DNA of 23,109 bases from an uncultured Oscillospiraceae bacterium (GCA_910585155.1 CAJUEC010000034.1:3045-26153); one strand, 5' to 3'. Counted from the first letter of the stretch, positions 7,582 to 15,344 are shown. Made by a program: numbers and translations. The notes: generated by a model not told the origin, from the letters alone.

Positions 7582-8616
7582 TCAGGTGCGGACCGCCTCC
7601 AGAAAGCCGTCGGTATAGGACAGGGTCCCGTCTGGGGCCACCCACATGGCCTGGGCCCCGCAGCGCCGGGCCAGGGCCGCCCCCTCCTCCTCGGGCAGGA
7701 GGAACAGGGCGGTGGACAACCCATCGGCCAGGCCGGAGTCAGCGCACACCACGGTGACCGCCCGCCACAGGCTGCCGGGATAGAGCGTTTCGGGATCAAT
7801 GATGTGGTGGTAGCGCACGCCGTCCACGGTGTAGTACCGCTGATAGTCCCCGCTGCTCACCACGGACTGGCGGTTAATGTACAGCGTGTGCAGGTAGTCC
7901 TGCTTCCCGCCGTCCGGCTCCTGAACGCCCACCACCCAGGGGGCGTCCCCCGCCGGCTTGGGCCCGGTGGCCCGGACATTGCCGCCCACGCTCACCAGCA
8001 GCCCGGCGGGGGAGGCGCGGCACACCTGCTCCACCGCGTAGCCCTTGGCCACCGCCCCCACGTCCAGCCGGGCCTGAGGGTCGGTGAGGCGGACGGTGGA
8101 CGCCTCCTCGTCGATCTCCAGCAGGTGAAAGCCGGTATGCGCCGCCGCCTCCTCCAGCGCTGCCCCGCTGGGGAGCGCGGCGCAGTCCGGGTCATCCACC
8201 CCCTGGGCTCTGGCCTCGTGCCACAGGGCCAGGACACTCCCCATGGTCACATCCACCCTTCCGCCGGTGAGCTCTTCCAGCTCCCGGCAGAACAGGAGCA
8301 GGTCGATGATCCGCCGGTCCACCTCCACCGGGCCGCCGCCGGCGCTGTCATTGACGGTTTTCAGGTTGTTCACGCCGTCGTACTCGTGGTAGATGTCGAA
8401 CAGCTGGTGGTACTCCATCAGCCCATCGTGAAAGGTCTGGGCGGTGTGGCGGAAATCCTCCTCCGACGACCCGTACCCCACAATGGTGGTCACCGTGTCG
8501 AACAGGGTCAAAAAGCTGGCCTCATAGCGGCGGAGGCCCTGCTCAGAGGACGCCTGGGCGGCGCAGCCGCTGAGCAGCAGCGCCGCCAGGGCCAGCGCGA
8601 AAACGCGCTGTCTCAT
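7582..8616 (-). CDS. apbE: FAD:protein FMN transferase, lipoprotein
   Basis: This enzyme takes FMN from FAD and attaches it to a threonine or serine in (S/T)GAT motifs of exported or membrane proteins. The 344-residue protein begins with a lipoprotein signal (LLLSGC, C18 lipidated), placing it on the outer face of the membrane. Family marks are FDTVTTIVGYG, LDVGAVAKGYAVE, LVSVGGNVRATG, HHIIDPETLYPG and ADSGLADGLSTALFLL, the last two holding the Mg/FAD-binding residues. The lipoprotein gene before it ends six bases upstream, with GGGG inside that gene's tail as the only ribosome site. RnfD and RnfG, encoded just downstream, carry its target motif and are its obvious substrates. Confidence 0.93.
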   Translation of the reverse strand: MRQRVFALALAALLLSGCAAQASSEQGLRRYEASFLTLFDTVTTIVGYGSSEEDFRHTAQTFHDGLMEYHQLFDIYHEYDGVNNLKTVNDSAGGGPVEVDRRIIDLLLFCRELEELTGGRVDVTMGSVLALWHEARAQGVDDPDCAALPSGAALEEAAAHTGFHLLEIDEEASTVRLTDPQARLDVGAVAKGYAVEQVCRASPAGLLVSVGGNVRATGPKPAGDAPWVVGVQEPDGGKQDYLHTLYINRQSVVSSGDYQRYYTVDGVRYHHIIDPETLYPGSLWRAVTVVCADSGLADGLSTALFLLPEEEGAALARRCGAQAMWVAPDGTLSYTDGFLEAVRT

Positions 8617-8622
8617 GCCGTT

Positions 8623-9708
8623 TTACCCCGCGGCCTTCTCGATGAGGGCCTGGAACTCGCCGATGCCCACGGTGACCGAGGCGGCCAGGTCGGCGTCTGC
8701 GGCCTTGCCGGACTCGTCCACCGCCAGGCCCTTGACCTCAGCGGCGGTCTTGCCGGTGACGTAGGCGCAGAAGCTGGCCGCCTGCTCGTTCCACTCCTTG
8801 CCAATGGAGCTGGCCTTTTTCATGCCGTAGCCGTCGCCCAGCTGGTTCTTGGTCTGGGGGGCGGCGGTGAGGTCGGTGGTGATCTTACCGGCAGTGTCAA
8901 AGTTCACATTGGCCTGCACCGCGTCGATATAGCAGCTGCTGATGGTGTCGCCGCTGAAGGTAACGGCGGCAGCGGTGGCGTAGGCCTGGGCCACCCCCTC
9001 CTTGTCGCCGTCGGCGTCCTTGCTCTTGCTCATGCTGGTTTCGCTGGTCAGGCTCAGCCGGTCGCCCTGGGAGGCGCCCAGATGGCTGGCGCTGTTGACA
9101 GCGGCCTCAATGCCATCCACAAAGCTGCCGATGTACAGGGTAACGGAGGCGGCCAGGTCGGCGTCCGCGGCCTTGCCGTCCTCGCCAACCGCCATTCCCT
9201 TCAGCTCGGCCACCGTCTTGCCCACGGCGTAGTCCGCCAGGGCGGCGGCCTGCTCGTTCCACTCCTTGCCGATGGAGCTGGCCTTTTTCATGCCGTAATC
9301 GTCGCCCAGCTCATTTTTGCTGGGGAAGGTGGTGGCGGGATCGGTGGTCAGCGTGCCGGAGGCGTTGAATCCAATCTTGGCCTGTACCATGTCGATGACG
9401 CAGCGGTCAATGACGCCGTCGTCGCCCACCGTCACCGCCACCAGCAGCAGCTCGCTCTTGGCGGAGCCGTCCTCCTCGCCAGCGTCCTTGCTGCCGCTGA
9501 GATCGGTCAGGATGGCCAGGCCGGTCTTGACAGGGGCGGAGACGCCGCCCTGGGCGGGCTGGGTCTCGGGGGCGGCGGTCTTGTCGGGGGCGGTGGAGGC
9601 GGCGGGCGTCCCCCCCTCTGGGGCCACCACCACGGTGGTGCCGCAGCCCGTCAGGGCGGAGAGCAGCAGTGCGCACAGCACAAGGACAGAGATTCGGTTG
9701 CGTTTCAT
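8623..9708 (-). CDS. Surface lipoprotein with two copies of one domain
   Basis: The 361-residue protein has a lipoprotein signal (ALTGC, C22), a Thr/Pro/Ala-rich linker to about residue 60, and two homologous domains, about 62-205 and 217-361. They share YGMKKASSIGKEWNEQ (138 and 294) and GKAADADLAASV at an exact 156-residue offset. I do not assign a named family with certainty. Small repeats of this type occur in Clostridial lipoproteins next to flavin and RNF genes. The protein has no (S/T)GAT motif, so it is not an evident ApbE substrate, but it could bind flavin or another cofactor non-covalently. The start follows AGGAGGAATTGAAAA. It is placed between the DUF1622 gene and apbE, probably as an extracellular partner. 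Confidence 0.8.
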   Translation of the reverse strand: MKRNRISVLVLCALLLSALTGCGTTVVVAPEGGTPAASTAPDKTAAPETQPAQGGVSAPVKTGLAILTDLSGSKDAGEEDGSAKSELLLVAVTVGDDGVIDRCVIDMVQAKIGFNASGTLTTDPATTFPSKNELGDDYGMKKASSIGKEWNEQAAALADYAVGKTVAELKGMAVGEDGKAADADLAASVTLYIGSFVDGIEAAVNSASHLGASQGDRLSLTSETSMSKSKDADGDKEGVAQAYATAAAVTFSGDTISSCYIDAVQANVNFDTAGKITTDLTAAPQTKNQLGDGYGMKKASSIGKEWNEQAASFCAYVTGKTAAEVKGLAVDESGKAADADLAASVTVGIGEFQALIEKAAG

Positions 9709-9759
9709 TTTTCAATTCCTCCTAAAGTCTCTTGGTGGGATGTATCATGCTGCTTCATT

Positions 9760-10059
9760 TCAAAGTGGATCAAAAAATGAGAGCAGAGCACGCAGAATGA
9801 TGACGGCCCCCAGCACCATCAGCTCGGTCATGTCCCGGACCAGGACGGTCTTCAAAATCTCGGCGGCCATTTTGAACTCCAGGCTCAGCGCCAGCCCGGA
9901 GGCCAGCTGGGACTTCACATCGCCGGGCGTGCGGGTGAGCAGCCCCCGGAAATACCGCCCGAAAGCGGACAGGGTAGACACGGCGATCACCAGAATCCCC
10001 ATCATCTCACACAGGGGGATCAGAACCTCCAGCACCGCCTCCACCACATACTCCAGCAT
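9760..10059 (-). CDS. DUF1622 small membrane protein, first gene of the redox operon
   Basis: The 99-residue protein has hydrophobic segments at both ends and a central polar part. The family pattern is visible in GLALSLEFKMAAEILKTV followed by LGAVIILRALLSFF. DUF1622 proteins are widespread and have no proven function. The start at 10059 follows GGGAGG with eight bases in between. The gene is the first on the minus strand after the hairpins at 10131-10280, so its 5' region is the natural place for the operon promoter; a TTAACA at the foot of the palindrome could be a -35 but no good -10 follows. The gap to the lipoprotein gene is 51 bp with no terminator. Confidence 0.75.
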   Translation of the reverse strand: MLEYVVEAVLEVLIPLCEMMGILVIAVSTLSAFGRYFRGLLTRTPGDVKSQLASGLALSLEFKMAAEILKTVLVRDMTELMVLGAVIILRALLSFFDPL

Positions 10060-10130
10060 GGCAAACCGCCTCCCTTTTTCCGTCAGTTTACGCCATCCCC
10101 CTTAATGGCACATATACGCTGCCTTAATAT

Positions 10131-10189
10131 TTGTTAAGGAAGGACTGATTAAATCGACAAGAGCGATTTAATCAGTCCTTCCTTAACAA
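10131..10189. repeat. Perfect 26-bp inverted repeat
   Basis: Positions 10131-10156 (TTGTTAAGGAAGGACTGATT, then AAATCG) are an exact reverse complement of 10164-10189, around the 7-nt spacer ACAAGAG. It is AT-rich in GC-rich surroundings and lies between the kinase terminator and the DUF1622 gene. There is no T-run typical of a terminator. It could be a miniature transposon remnant, a repeat family unit or a large operator. Confidence 0.85.
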
Positions 10190-10245
10190 ACGGCGCCCAG
10201 CCGTGCGGCTGTGCAAGCCGATTAGCGCAACCTCTCAGAGACCGG

Positions 10246-10280
10246 CAAAGCGCCCGCCGGGTGTTCCGGCGGGCGCTTTG
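10246..10280 (-). terminator. Terminator of the histidine kinase gene
   Basis: A perfect 15-bp stem (10246-10260 and 10266-10280, core GCGCCCGCCGG) with a 5-nt loop, starting one base after the kinase stop codon. The T-run on the minus strand is short (CTTTG). Confidence 0.75.
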
Positions 10281-10281
10281 T

Positions 10282-12027
10282 CTACTCAGCGGGCTCCTCC
10301 TCTGCGCCGGGAGGCGCGGCGGGGAAGGAGAGGGTGAACGCGGTTCCCTGGCCTGCGGCGCTCTCCAGGGCGATGGAGCCTCCGTGGGTCTCCACAATCT
10401 GCTGCACGATGGCCAGACCCAGGCCAATGCCCTTGCCCGAGCCCTTGGTGGTGAAAAAGGGGTCAAAGATTTTCTCCCTGACCTGGTCGGGAATGCCCGG
10501 GCCGTTGTCCGCCACCCGCAGGGAGACGCGCTCCCCGTCCGAGGCAGTGGACACCCGCACGGCCCCCTCCCGGCCGGACAGCGCCTCGAAGGAGTTGAGC
10601 ACCAGGTTGAGGGTCAGCTGGAACAGCTGGGTCTCATCCCCCAGCAGGGCGCGGCCCTGATCCGCCAGCCCGGTCTCCACCCGCACGGTTTTGGGCCGGG
10701 CCGGGGCGGCCACCTCCAGCACCTGCTCCACCAGGGGGTCCAGCCGGACGGGGCGGAACTCGCCGGGCGTCCCCTTTCGGGACAGGTTGGACAGCCGGGC
10801 GATGATCTTTTTGGCCTTCTGAGAGGCATTGTAGATCTCCAGCGCATTGTCGTAGGACTCGGCATCCTCCGGGGGGAGCTTTTCCAGGATGAGAATGCTG
10901 TACCCCATGATGGGGGTGAGCAGGTTGTTGAACTCGTGGGCAATGCCTGATGTGAGGGTGCCGATGGACTCCAGCCGCTGCCGGTGGGCCAGGGCCTGGG
11001 TCTGGGTATTGAGCAGCTCCATGGCCTCCGCCTTGTCCCGGAGGAGGGCCAGCTCCTGCTGCGCCTGCCGGTGGTTCCGCCGCGAGCGCAGCAGAAACAG
11101 CAGCAACAGCGCCGCCCCCGCCATGATGGTCACGCCGCACAGCACCATCTGCACCGACTCGGACTGATAGGGCCGGATGATCTCGTCGTAATTCCTGGCC
11201 ACCCCCACAGTAAAGCAGCCGTTTTCATTGCCGGGGGCGGGCAGGACGGCCATCCGGGCGGTGTAGCTGTCCCCGCCGGACTGGTTCCCCGCCATGAAAA
11301 AGCTGGCCAGCGGCTCCCCCGCCCGCTGGGCGGAGAGCATGAGATAGAGGCTGGGGTGTACGGAGGGGTCCAGGCTGTCCACCGCCTCCACCCGGATGCC
11401 CGCCGGAGTCCGATGAAAAAAGTAGCGCTCCGCAGTGTCCAGCACCAGGATGCGGTCGGTGTCCTCCGCGGCGGTCTGCCGCTCCGCGATGGCGAAAAAG
11501 ACCTCCCCGTCGATCAGGGCCGCGTAGCCCACCTCCCCCTTGTCCAGGGTCAGCGCCACATAGGGCCGGGCCGCGCTGTCCCGCCAGAGGGATATGTCCA
11601 CCTGGCCGATCCGGCCCAGAACAGCCAGCGGCGCATAATCCGTCTCTCCGCCGGTGGACAGCTCCACCACGCCTTGACGCAGCACCAGCATCGACTCCAC
11701 CATGACGGTCTTGGGCAGGGGGCTCTCCCGCAGATGGTAGAGCAGGCTGTCCGCCTCTCCTCCGCTGAGATAGGCCTCCTCCGCGGCTAGAAAGGCGGTC
11801 CGGCTGGCGATGTACTCCAGGTCGGAGCAGTACCAGGCAAAATGACCCATGATGTTGTTGTCCACCGACTGGGCGGTCTTGGTCAGCTGGCCGTCCTGCC
11901 CGCTCAGCAGCAGCCGCTGGCTCTGGGCAAACACATTGGACATGGCCAGCAGGCCCAGCAGGATGATGGCCAGCGCCAGGATGGGAATGGCCGGAAACTG
12001 CCGGGGGCCGTACGTCTTTTTTTCCAT
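10282..12027 (-). CDS. Membrane sensor histidine kinase (NtrB-like kinase core)
   Basis: The 581-residue protein has a first membrane helix at about 14-33, an extracytoplasmic sensor of about 260 residues (PAS/Cache-sized, no family named), and a second helix at about 293-313. A coiled linker then leads into the kinase core. The phospho-acceptor is H364 in GIAHEFNNLLTPI. The ATP-binding boxes are LTLNLVLNSFEAL (N), VADNGPGIP (G1), FDPFFTTK (F) and GSGKGIGLGLAI (G2). This core resembles the NtrB/HPK4 group. It is transcribed away from a response regulator across a 124-bp gap, and the two are likely partners. The neighbouring glutaminase suggests a glutamine or nitrogen signal; that is inference. 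Confidence 0.9.
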   Translation of the reverse strand: MEKKTYGPRQFPAIPILALAIILLGLLAMSNVFAQSQRLLLSGQDGQLTKTAQSVDNNIMGHFAWYCSDLEYIASRTAFLAAEEAYLSGGEADSLLYHLRESPLPKTVMVESMLVLRQGVVELSTGGETDYAPLAVLGRIGQVDISLWRDSAARPYVALTLDKGEVGYAALIDGEVFFAIAERQTAAEDTDRILVLDTAERYFFHRTPAGIRVEAVDSLDPSVHPSLYLMLSAQRAGEPLASFFMAGNQSGGDSYTARMAVLPAPGNENGCFTVGVARNYDEIIRPYQSESVQMVLCGVTIMAGAALLLLFLLRSRRNHRQAQQELALLRDKAEAMELLNTQTQALAHRQRLESIGTLTSGIAHEFNNLLTPIMGYSILILEKLPPEDAESYDNALEIYNASQKAKKIIARLSNLSRKGTPGEFRPVRLDPLVEQVLEVAAPARPKTVRVETGLADQGRALLGDETQLFQLTLNLVLNSFEALSGREGAVRVSTASDGERVSLRVADNGPGIPDQVREKIFDPFFTTKGSGKGIGLGLAIVQQIVETHGGSIALESAAGQGTAFTLSFPAAPPGAEEEPAE

Positions 12028-12082
12028 AGCGGTCCTCTCCTGCCTTTCCTGTGGGGTCGGCCCGCCGCTTTTCCCGCGGGTC

Positions 12083-12112
12083 TTGCGCCGGCGGCCGGGG
12101 GTATGCTATAAT
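12083..12112 (+). promoter_or_regulatory. Promoter of the response regulator gene
   Basis: TTGCGC (12083-12088), an 18-bp spacer and TATAAT (12107-12112) preceded by TGC, an extended -10. Transcription would begin about 33 bases before the start codon. It lies in the gap between the divergent kinase and regulator genes. Confidence 0.7.
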
Positions 12113-12151
12113 CTACCACATGAAATCTCTGCTGTAAAGGGGGCGGAAACC

Positions 12152-12835
12152 ATGGCGGACACGGTGTTGATTGTGGACGACGACGAGGCGGTGCTAACCA
12201 TGCTCCGCAAGGTGATGAAAAGCAGCGGCATCGAGTCCGACGCGGCCCGCAGCGGCGGGGAGGCCATCGAGCTGGCCTGCCAGGGCCACTACGACCTGAT
12301 GCTGCTGGACGTGAACATGCCTGGGATGGACGGCTTCGAGGTGGTTCAAACCCTTCGCAGCCGGGGAATCCGGCTGCCCATTATCATTGTCAGCGGGCGC
12401 AAGGAGGACTATGACGCCCTCTATGGCCTGGACATCGGCGCGGACGACTATTTGACCAAGCCCTTTAACCCGGTCACCCTGGGCGCCAAGGTCAAGGCCC
12501 TCATCCGCCGCAGCCGGGGCGGCCTGGGCGGAGCCGGGAGCATCATCTCCGCCGGGCCCTTCCGCTACGACACCAGCACTCTGCGGTTTTATAAGAACGG
12601 GGCGGAGATCGTGCTGTCCTCCAAGGAAAACGCCATGATGAAGCTGTTCCTGGACAACGTAAACCGCATTTTTACCAAGGACATGCTCTATGATATGATC
12701 TGGGGGGCGGCCATTGTGGACGAAAACGCCATCATGGTATACGTCAACCGGCTGCGTCAAAAAATTGAGGAGGACCCCGCCCGCCCCGCCTATCTCCAGA
12801 CGGTCCGGGGGCTGGGGTACCGGTTCGTGGTGTAG
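12152..12835 (+). CDS. OmpR/PhoB-type response regulator
   Basis: The 227-residue protein has a receiver domain (about 1-118) with the acidic pocket VDDDE, phospho-acceptor D53 in LLDVNMPGMDG, S81 and K103 (YLTKPF). A winged-helix DNA-binding domain follows (about 130-227), ending VRGLGYRFVV as in the OmpR/PhoB group. The start at ATG 12152 is preceded by AAAGGGGG; upstream frame-open sequence runs through the promoter and is not coding. It is divergent from the kinase and lies 60 bp upstream of the glutaminase with no terminator between, so the glutaminase is probably in its transcript and may be its target. Confidence 0.92.
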   Translation: MADTVLIVDDDEAVLTMLRKVMKSSGIESDAARSGGEAIELACQGHYDLMLLDVNMPGMDGFEVVQTLRSRGIRLPIIIVSGRKEDYDALYGLDIGADDYLTKPFNPVTLGAKVKALIRRSRGGLGGAGSIISAGPFRYDTSTLRFYKNGAEIVLSSKENAMMKLFLDNVNRIFTKDMLYDMIWGAAIVDENAIMVYVNRLRQKIEEDPARPAYLQTVRGLGYRFVV

Positions 12836-12895
12836 CGGGAGCGGCCAGAGGAGCCGTGCAGAACAGATCCTGTCTGATCCGGAGGCTGAACAATT

Positions 12896-13813
12896 ATGGA
12901 AGAGCTTTTAGCGCAGCTGCTGGCGGAGTGCCGCCCCGCCGCCCGGCAGGGGCGGGTGGCGGACTATATCCCGGAGCTGGCCAAGGGAAACCCGGACGCC
13001 CTGGGCATCTATATCATCGGCAGCGAGGGACGGCGGACCTGGGCGGGGGACTGCCGCCAGGCCTTCACCATTCAAAGCATCGTCAAGCCCATCCTGCTGC
13101 TCCAGGCGCTGCTGGACAACGGCCCTCAGTTTGTCATGGACCGGGTGGGGGTGGAGGCCACGGGCAAGCCCTTTGACGCCATCAACGCCGGCGACCAGTC
13201 CCTGGACAGTACAAACATCAACCCCATGGTCAACATGGGGGCCATCGTCATGTGCAGCCTGATCCATGGCCGCGGCTATGACCAGCGCTTCCAGCGCCTC
13301 CTGGGACTGACCCGGCGGATGGCCGGGGACGGGGAGATCGGGGTGGACGAGGCGGTGTACCGCTCCGAGAAGAGCCACGGCAGCAAAAACCGGGCGCTGG
13401 CCTATCTGCTCAAATCCAACGGCCTGCTGGAGGACGATGTGGAGCAGGTGCTGGACTGCTATTTCCGGGCCTGTTCCATCCAGGTGGACTGCCGGGCCCT
13501 GGCCCACATCGGGGCAGTGCTGTCCAACCGGGGGCGGCTGCCGGTGTCCAACGAGCAGATTTTTCCCGCCGCCCTGTCCCGGTACGTCAACGCCATCCTG
13601 ATGACCTGCGGGATGTACGACGGTTCCGGGGAATTCGCCCTGCGGGTGGGCGTCCCGGCAAAGAGCGGCGTGGGCGGCGGCATCATGGCCGTGGTGCCCA
13701 CCCGCATGGGAATCGGCATATTCGGCCCCGCCCTGGACCGCAAGGGGAACAGCGTGGCGGGGATTCAGCTCCTGGAGCGGCTGAGCGGAGCCCTTCACTT
13801 GAGCATCTTTTGA
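12896..13813 (+). CDS. glsA: Glutaminase (serine-dependent, beta-lactamase fold)
   Basis: The enzyme hydrolyses glutamine to glutamate and ammonia in the cytoplasm. The 305-residue protein has the family's S-x-x-K pair in FTIQSIVKP (S61, K64), INPMVNMGAI around residue 108-116 (usual form NPMVNAGAI), YRSEKSHGSKNRALA and KSGVGGGI near residue 258. The length matches the YbgJ/YbaS/GlsA family, with no extra STAS domain. The ribosome site GGAGG lies ten bases from ATG, slightly long. Context after the two-component regulator suggests regulated glutamine use, possibly for ammonia release under acid or for nitrogen supply. Confidence 0.94.
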   Translation: MEELLAQLLAECRPAARQGRVADYIPELAKGNPDALGIYIIGSEGRRTWAGDCRQAFTIQSIVKPILLLQALLDNGPQFVMDRVGVEATGKPFDAINAGDQSLDSTNINPMVNMGAIVMCSLIHGRGYDQRFQRLLGLTRRMAGDGEIGVDEAVYRSEKSHGSKNRALAYLLKSNGLLEDDVEQVLDCYFRACSIQVDCRALAHIGAVLSNRGRLPVSNEQIFPAALSRYVNAILMTCGMYDGSGEFALRVGVPAKSGVGGGIMAVVPTRMGIGIFGPALDRKGNSVAGIQLLERLSGALHLSIF

Positions 13814-13899
13814 CCATAGCGCGGCGGCGGGCGGCATCCTCTGAGGCATCGGAAATACCGCCGCGCAGGCCTCTGCTTTCGCTGTGAAGAAGCATATGT

Positions 13900-13929
13900 A
13901 AAGCCCAGCTGCGGCCGCAGCTGGGCTTT
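13900..13929 (+). terminator. Terminator after glsA
   Basis: A 30-bp perfect palindrome (AAAGCCCAGCTGCGG and its complement, no spacer) followed by CTCATCTCTCATTTT. It lies 86 bp past the glsA stop. The 13814-13899 stretch before it holds nothing else I can name. Confidence 0.7.
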
Positions 13930-13996
13930 CTCATCTCTCATTTTATGCAGACCATTTTACGAACCGCCGCTCTTGCCACTGGGCGCACCTACTGCA

Positions 13997-14563
13997 TTAT
14001 TTCCAGTAAATTTTAGGGCCAGATATTTGGATAACCGCACTTTTAGGCAGCTTAAGCAAATGTATGATGTTCAAATAATCCACATAGCCACCGCCCAGAT
14101 GCAGCAGGCTGAACGCACAAAGCACCGTACTCGCAAACGCATATGTACAAGGAACCGCCAAAAATAGGATCAATGAAACACCTCCCAAAATCATCGATGG
14201 AAACAGATTTACAAAAATAAATCTATTCCTTGTCATCGGGGTGGTGCAGGTTATTCCAAATCCCTGCGCTGTGTAAAACAAAAACACCTGGCTCCCCGCC
14301 GGAAAGCAGATTGCATGGAGAAGTTCATGAACAGGAAAAAGCACCAGCGCAATCAGAACGCCTATCATCCAGGTGACACGGGAAAACGCAATTCCTCCCA
14401 GATATGCATGTTTGCAATAGGCGCACAAAGCGAACATCAGGAAAACTGGTATCAGCATAAAAGCAGATCTCGATGTGACCTCCGGCAGAGATTTTGCTCC
14501 AGGTTCTATCTCTGCAACTGGAAGGTTGCTTCCGGTATATTTTCCGATCCATTTTATTTTCAT
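13997..14563 (-). CDS. DUF3267-type membrane protein with HExxH zinc-site motif
   Basis: The 188-residue protein has several membrane helices and the motif PVHELLHAICFP (H79, E80, H83), as in DUF3267 proteins, which resemble intramembrane or membrane-bound zinc metallopeptidases. No substrate is known. The start is taken at ATG 14563 (MKIKWIGKY), which has GGTGA at suitable distance; a GTG nine bases upstream is the alternative. It is the last gene of an AT-rich three-gene operon with an XRE regulator and a DUF6773-like membrane protein, a grouping often seen in Firmicutes around an autoregulated XRE gene. Base composition is clearly lower in GC than the neighbouring core genes, suggesting separate origin. 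Confidence 0.8.
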   Translation of the reverse strand: MKIKWIGKYTGSNLPVAEIEPGAKSLPEVTSRSAFMLIPVFLMFALCAYCKHAYLGGIAFSRVTWMIGVLIALVLFPVHELLHAICFPAGSQVFLFYTAQGFGITCTTPMTRNRFIFVNLFPSMILGGVSLILFLAVPCTYAFASTVLCAFSLLHLGGGYVDYLNIIHLLKLPKSAVIQISGPKIYWK

Positions 14564-14634
14564 TTCACTCACCGTCCCACAGCGCAGAAAATACGCTCTC
14601 AGTCATTACTTCTGACTCTTGACCACTCGATGTT

Positions 14635-15108
14635 TCATATGACGCGATCATCAATATTCTCCAGCTTGTCGTGCCTCTTTTGATAAATAAAACGTAAGAC
14701 CTCTAAAATCGCAAGGGATATCGCATATATGGCAAGCATGATCACAAAAATTTGCATGATAAGATCACCGTGTATTTCCTTCTTTAAGATGAACCGCGCG
14801 CGGATCAAATTGAGAGCTCCACTAGCCATGGATGGTATCACACTTGTTACTGCATTGCTTTTTAGTGTAGGCACATCATTTCGCGTCCACAGACCTCTCT
14901 TAACCGTCGAAAATGCTATATAAATACTTGCAGAAAATAAAATTATAATCTCACCTGCAATTTCTTTCAATCCAGCCCCAGCCAATGCCTGTATTGCAAT
15001 CACAGCAAATGACACCCAGAAAGAGAGCCAAAATCCCAGTTCTTCGATTTTTAACAATTTTTGATCCTGCATTTCATCCAGAGTGCGCCCTGATTTCTTA
15101 TCGCTCAT
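14635..15108 (-). CDS. DUF6773-like membrane protein
   Basis: The 157-residue protein has a charged N-terminus (MSDKKSGRTLDEMQDQK), hydrophobic segments at roughly 25-45 and 52-72, a loop with FSTVKRGLWTRNDVPTLKSNA and two later hydrophobic stretches. It resembles the DUF6773 family, of unknown function, which sits beside XRE regulators. The start at 15108 follows AGGAGGACGGGG and overlaps the end of the XRE gene by 11 bases, so expression is coupled. Family assignment from pattern only. Confidence 0.65.
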   Translation of the reverse strand: MSDKKSGRTLDEMQDQKLLKIEELGFWLSFWVSFAVIAIQALAGAGLKEIAGEIIILFSASIYIAFSTVKRGLWTRNDVPTLKSNAVTSVIPSMASGALNLIRARFILKKEIHGDLIMQIFVIMLAIYAISLAILEVLRFIYQKRHDKLENIDDRVI

Positions 15109-15319
15109 CCCCGTCCTCCTCTCCAAACAGTTCATCCAGTGTTTTTCCCAGCACCCTACAAATTGCACGACACAGCTTGATTGTGGGATTGTAGTCCCCC
15201 TGCTCTATCGCGTTCATGGTTTGCCTGGAAATTCCAACGGCTTCTGCAAGCGCTTTTTGGGTCAGGTCCAGTTCAGCCCTTGCAACTTTTATTCTGATAT
15301 TGCGAGCGATGCAAACCAC
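15098..15319 (-). CDS. Small XRE-family repressor (YozG-like)
   Basis: About 70-73 residues, a single helix-turn-helix: ELDLTQKALAEAVGISRQTM then NAIEQGDYNPTIKLCRAICR. The family normally starts as M-x-N-R-I-K-x-x-R. No in-frame ATG precedes the domain. Options are GTG at 15319 (given here, but only three bases beyond the ribosome site) and ATC at 15310, which lies a perfect eight bases after AGGAGG and begins IARNIRIKVAR. A TTG at 15358 falls in the -35 box and is excluded. It probably represses its own operon through the inverted repeat over the -10 box and controls the two membrane proteins downstream. Confidence 0.8.
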   Translation of the reverse strand: MVCIARNIRIKVARAELDLTQKALAEAVGISRQTMNAIEQGDYNPTIKLCRAICRVLGKTLDELFGEEDGDER

Positions 15320-15326
15320 CTCCTCC

Positions 15327-15344
15327 AGTATATTATCATATACT
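15327..15344. promoter_or_regulatory. Likely operator of the XRE repressor
   Basis: AGTATAT-TATC-ATATACT is a perfect 7-bp inverted repeat with 4-nt spacer. It covers the -10 box and spacer of the XRE promoter, the classical position for autorepression. Confidence 0.55.

Noticed and set aside
6256..9780. A 1,174-codon open frame on the plus strand, opposite the rnfC-apbE-lipoprotein genes
   Set aside because: It is rich in Gly, His, Gln and Ala with no recognisable domain and lies exactly antisense to well-supported genes. Long antisense frames are expected in GC-rich coding DNA.
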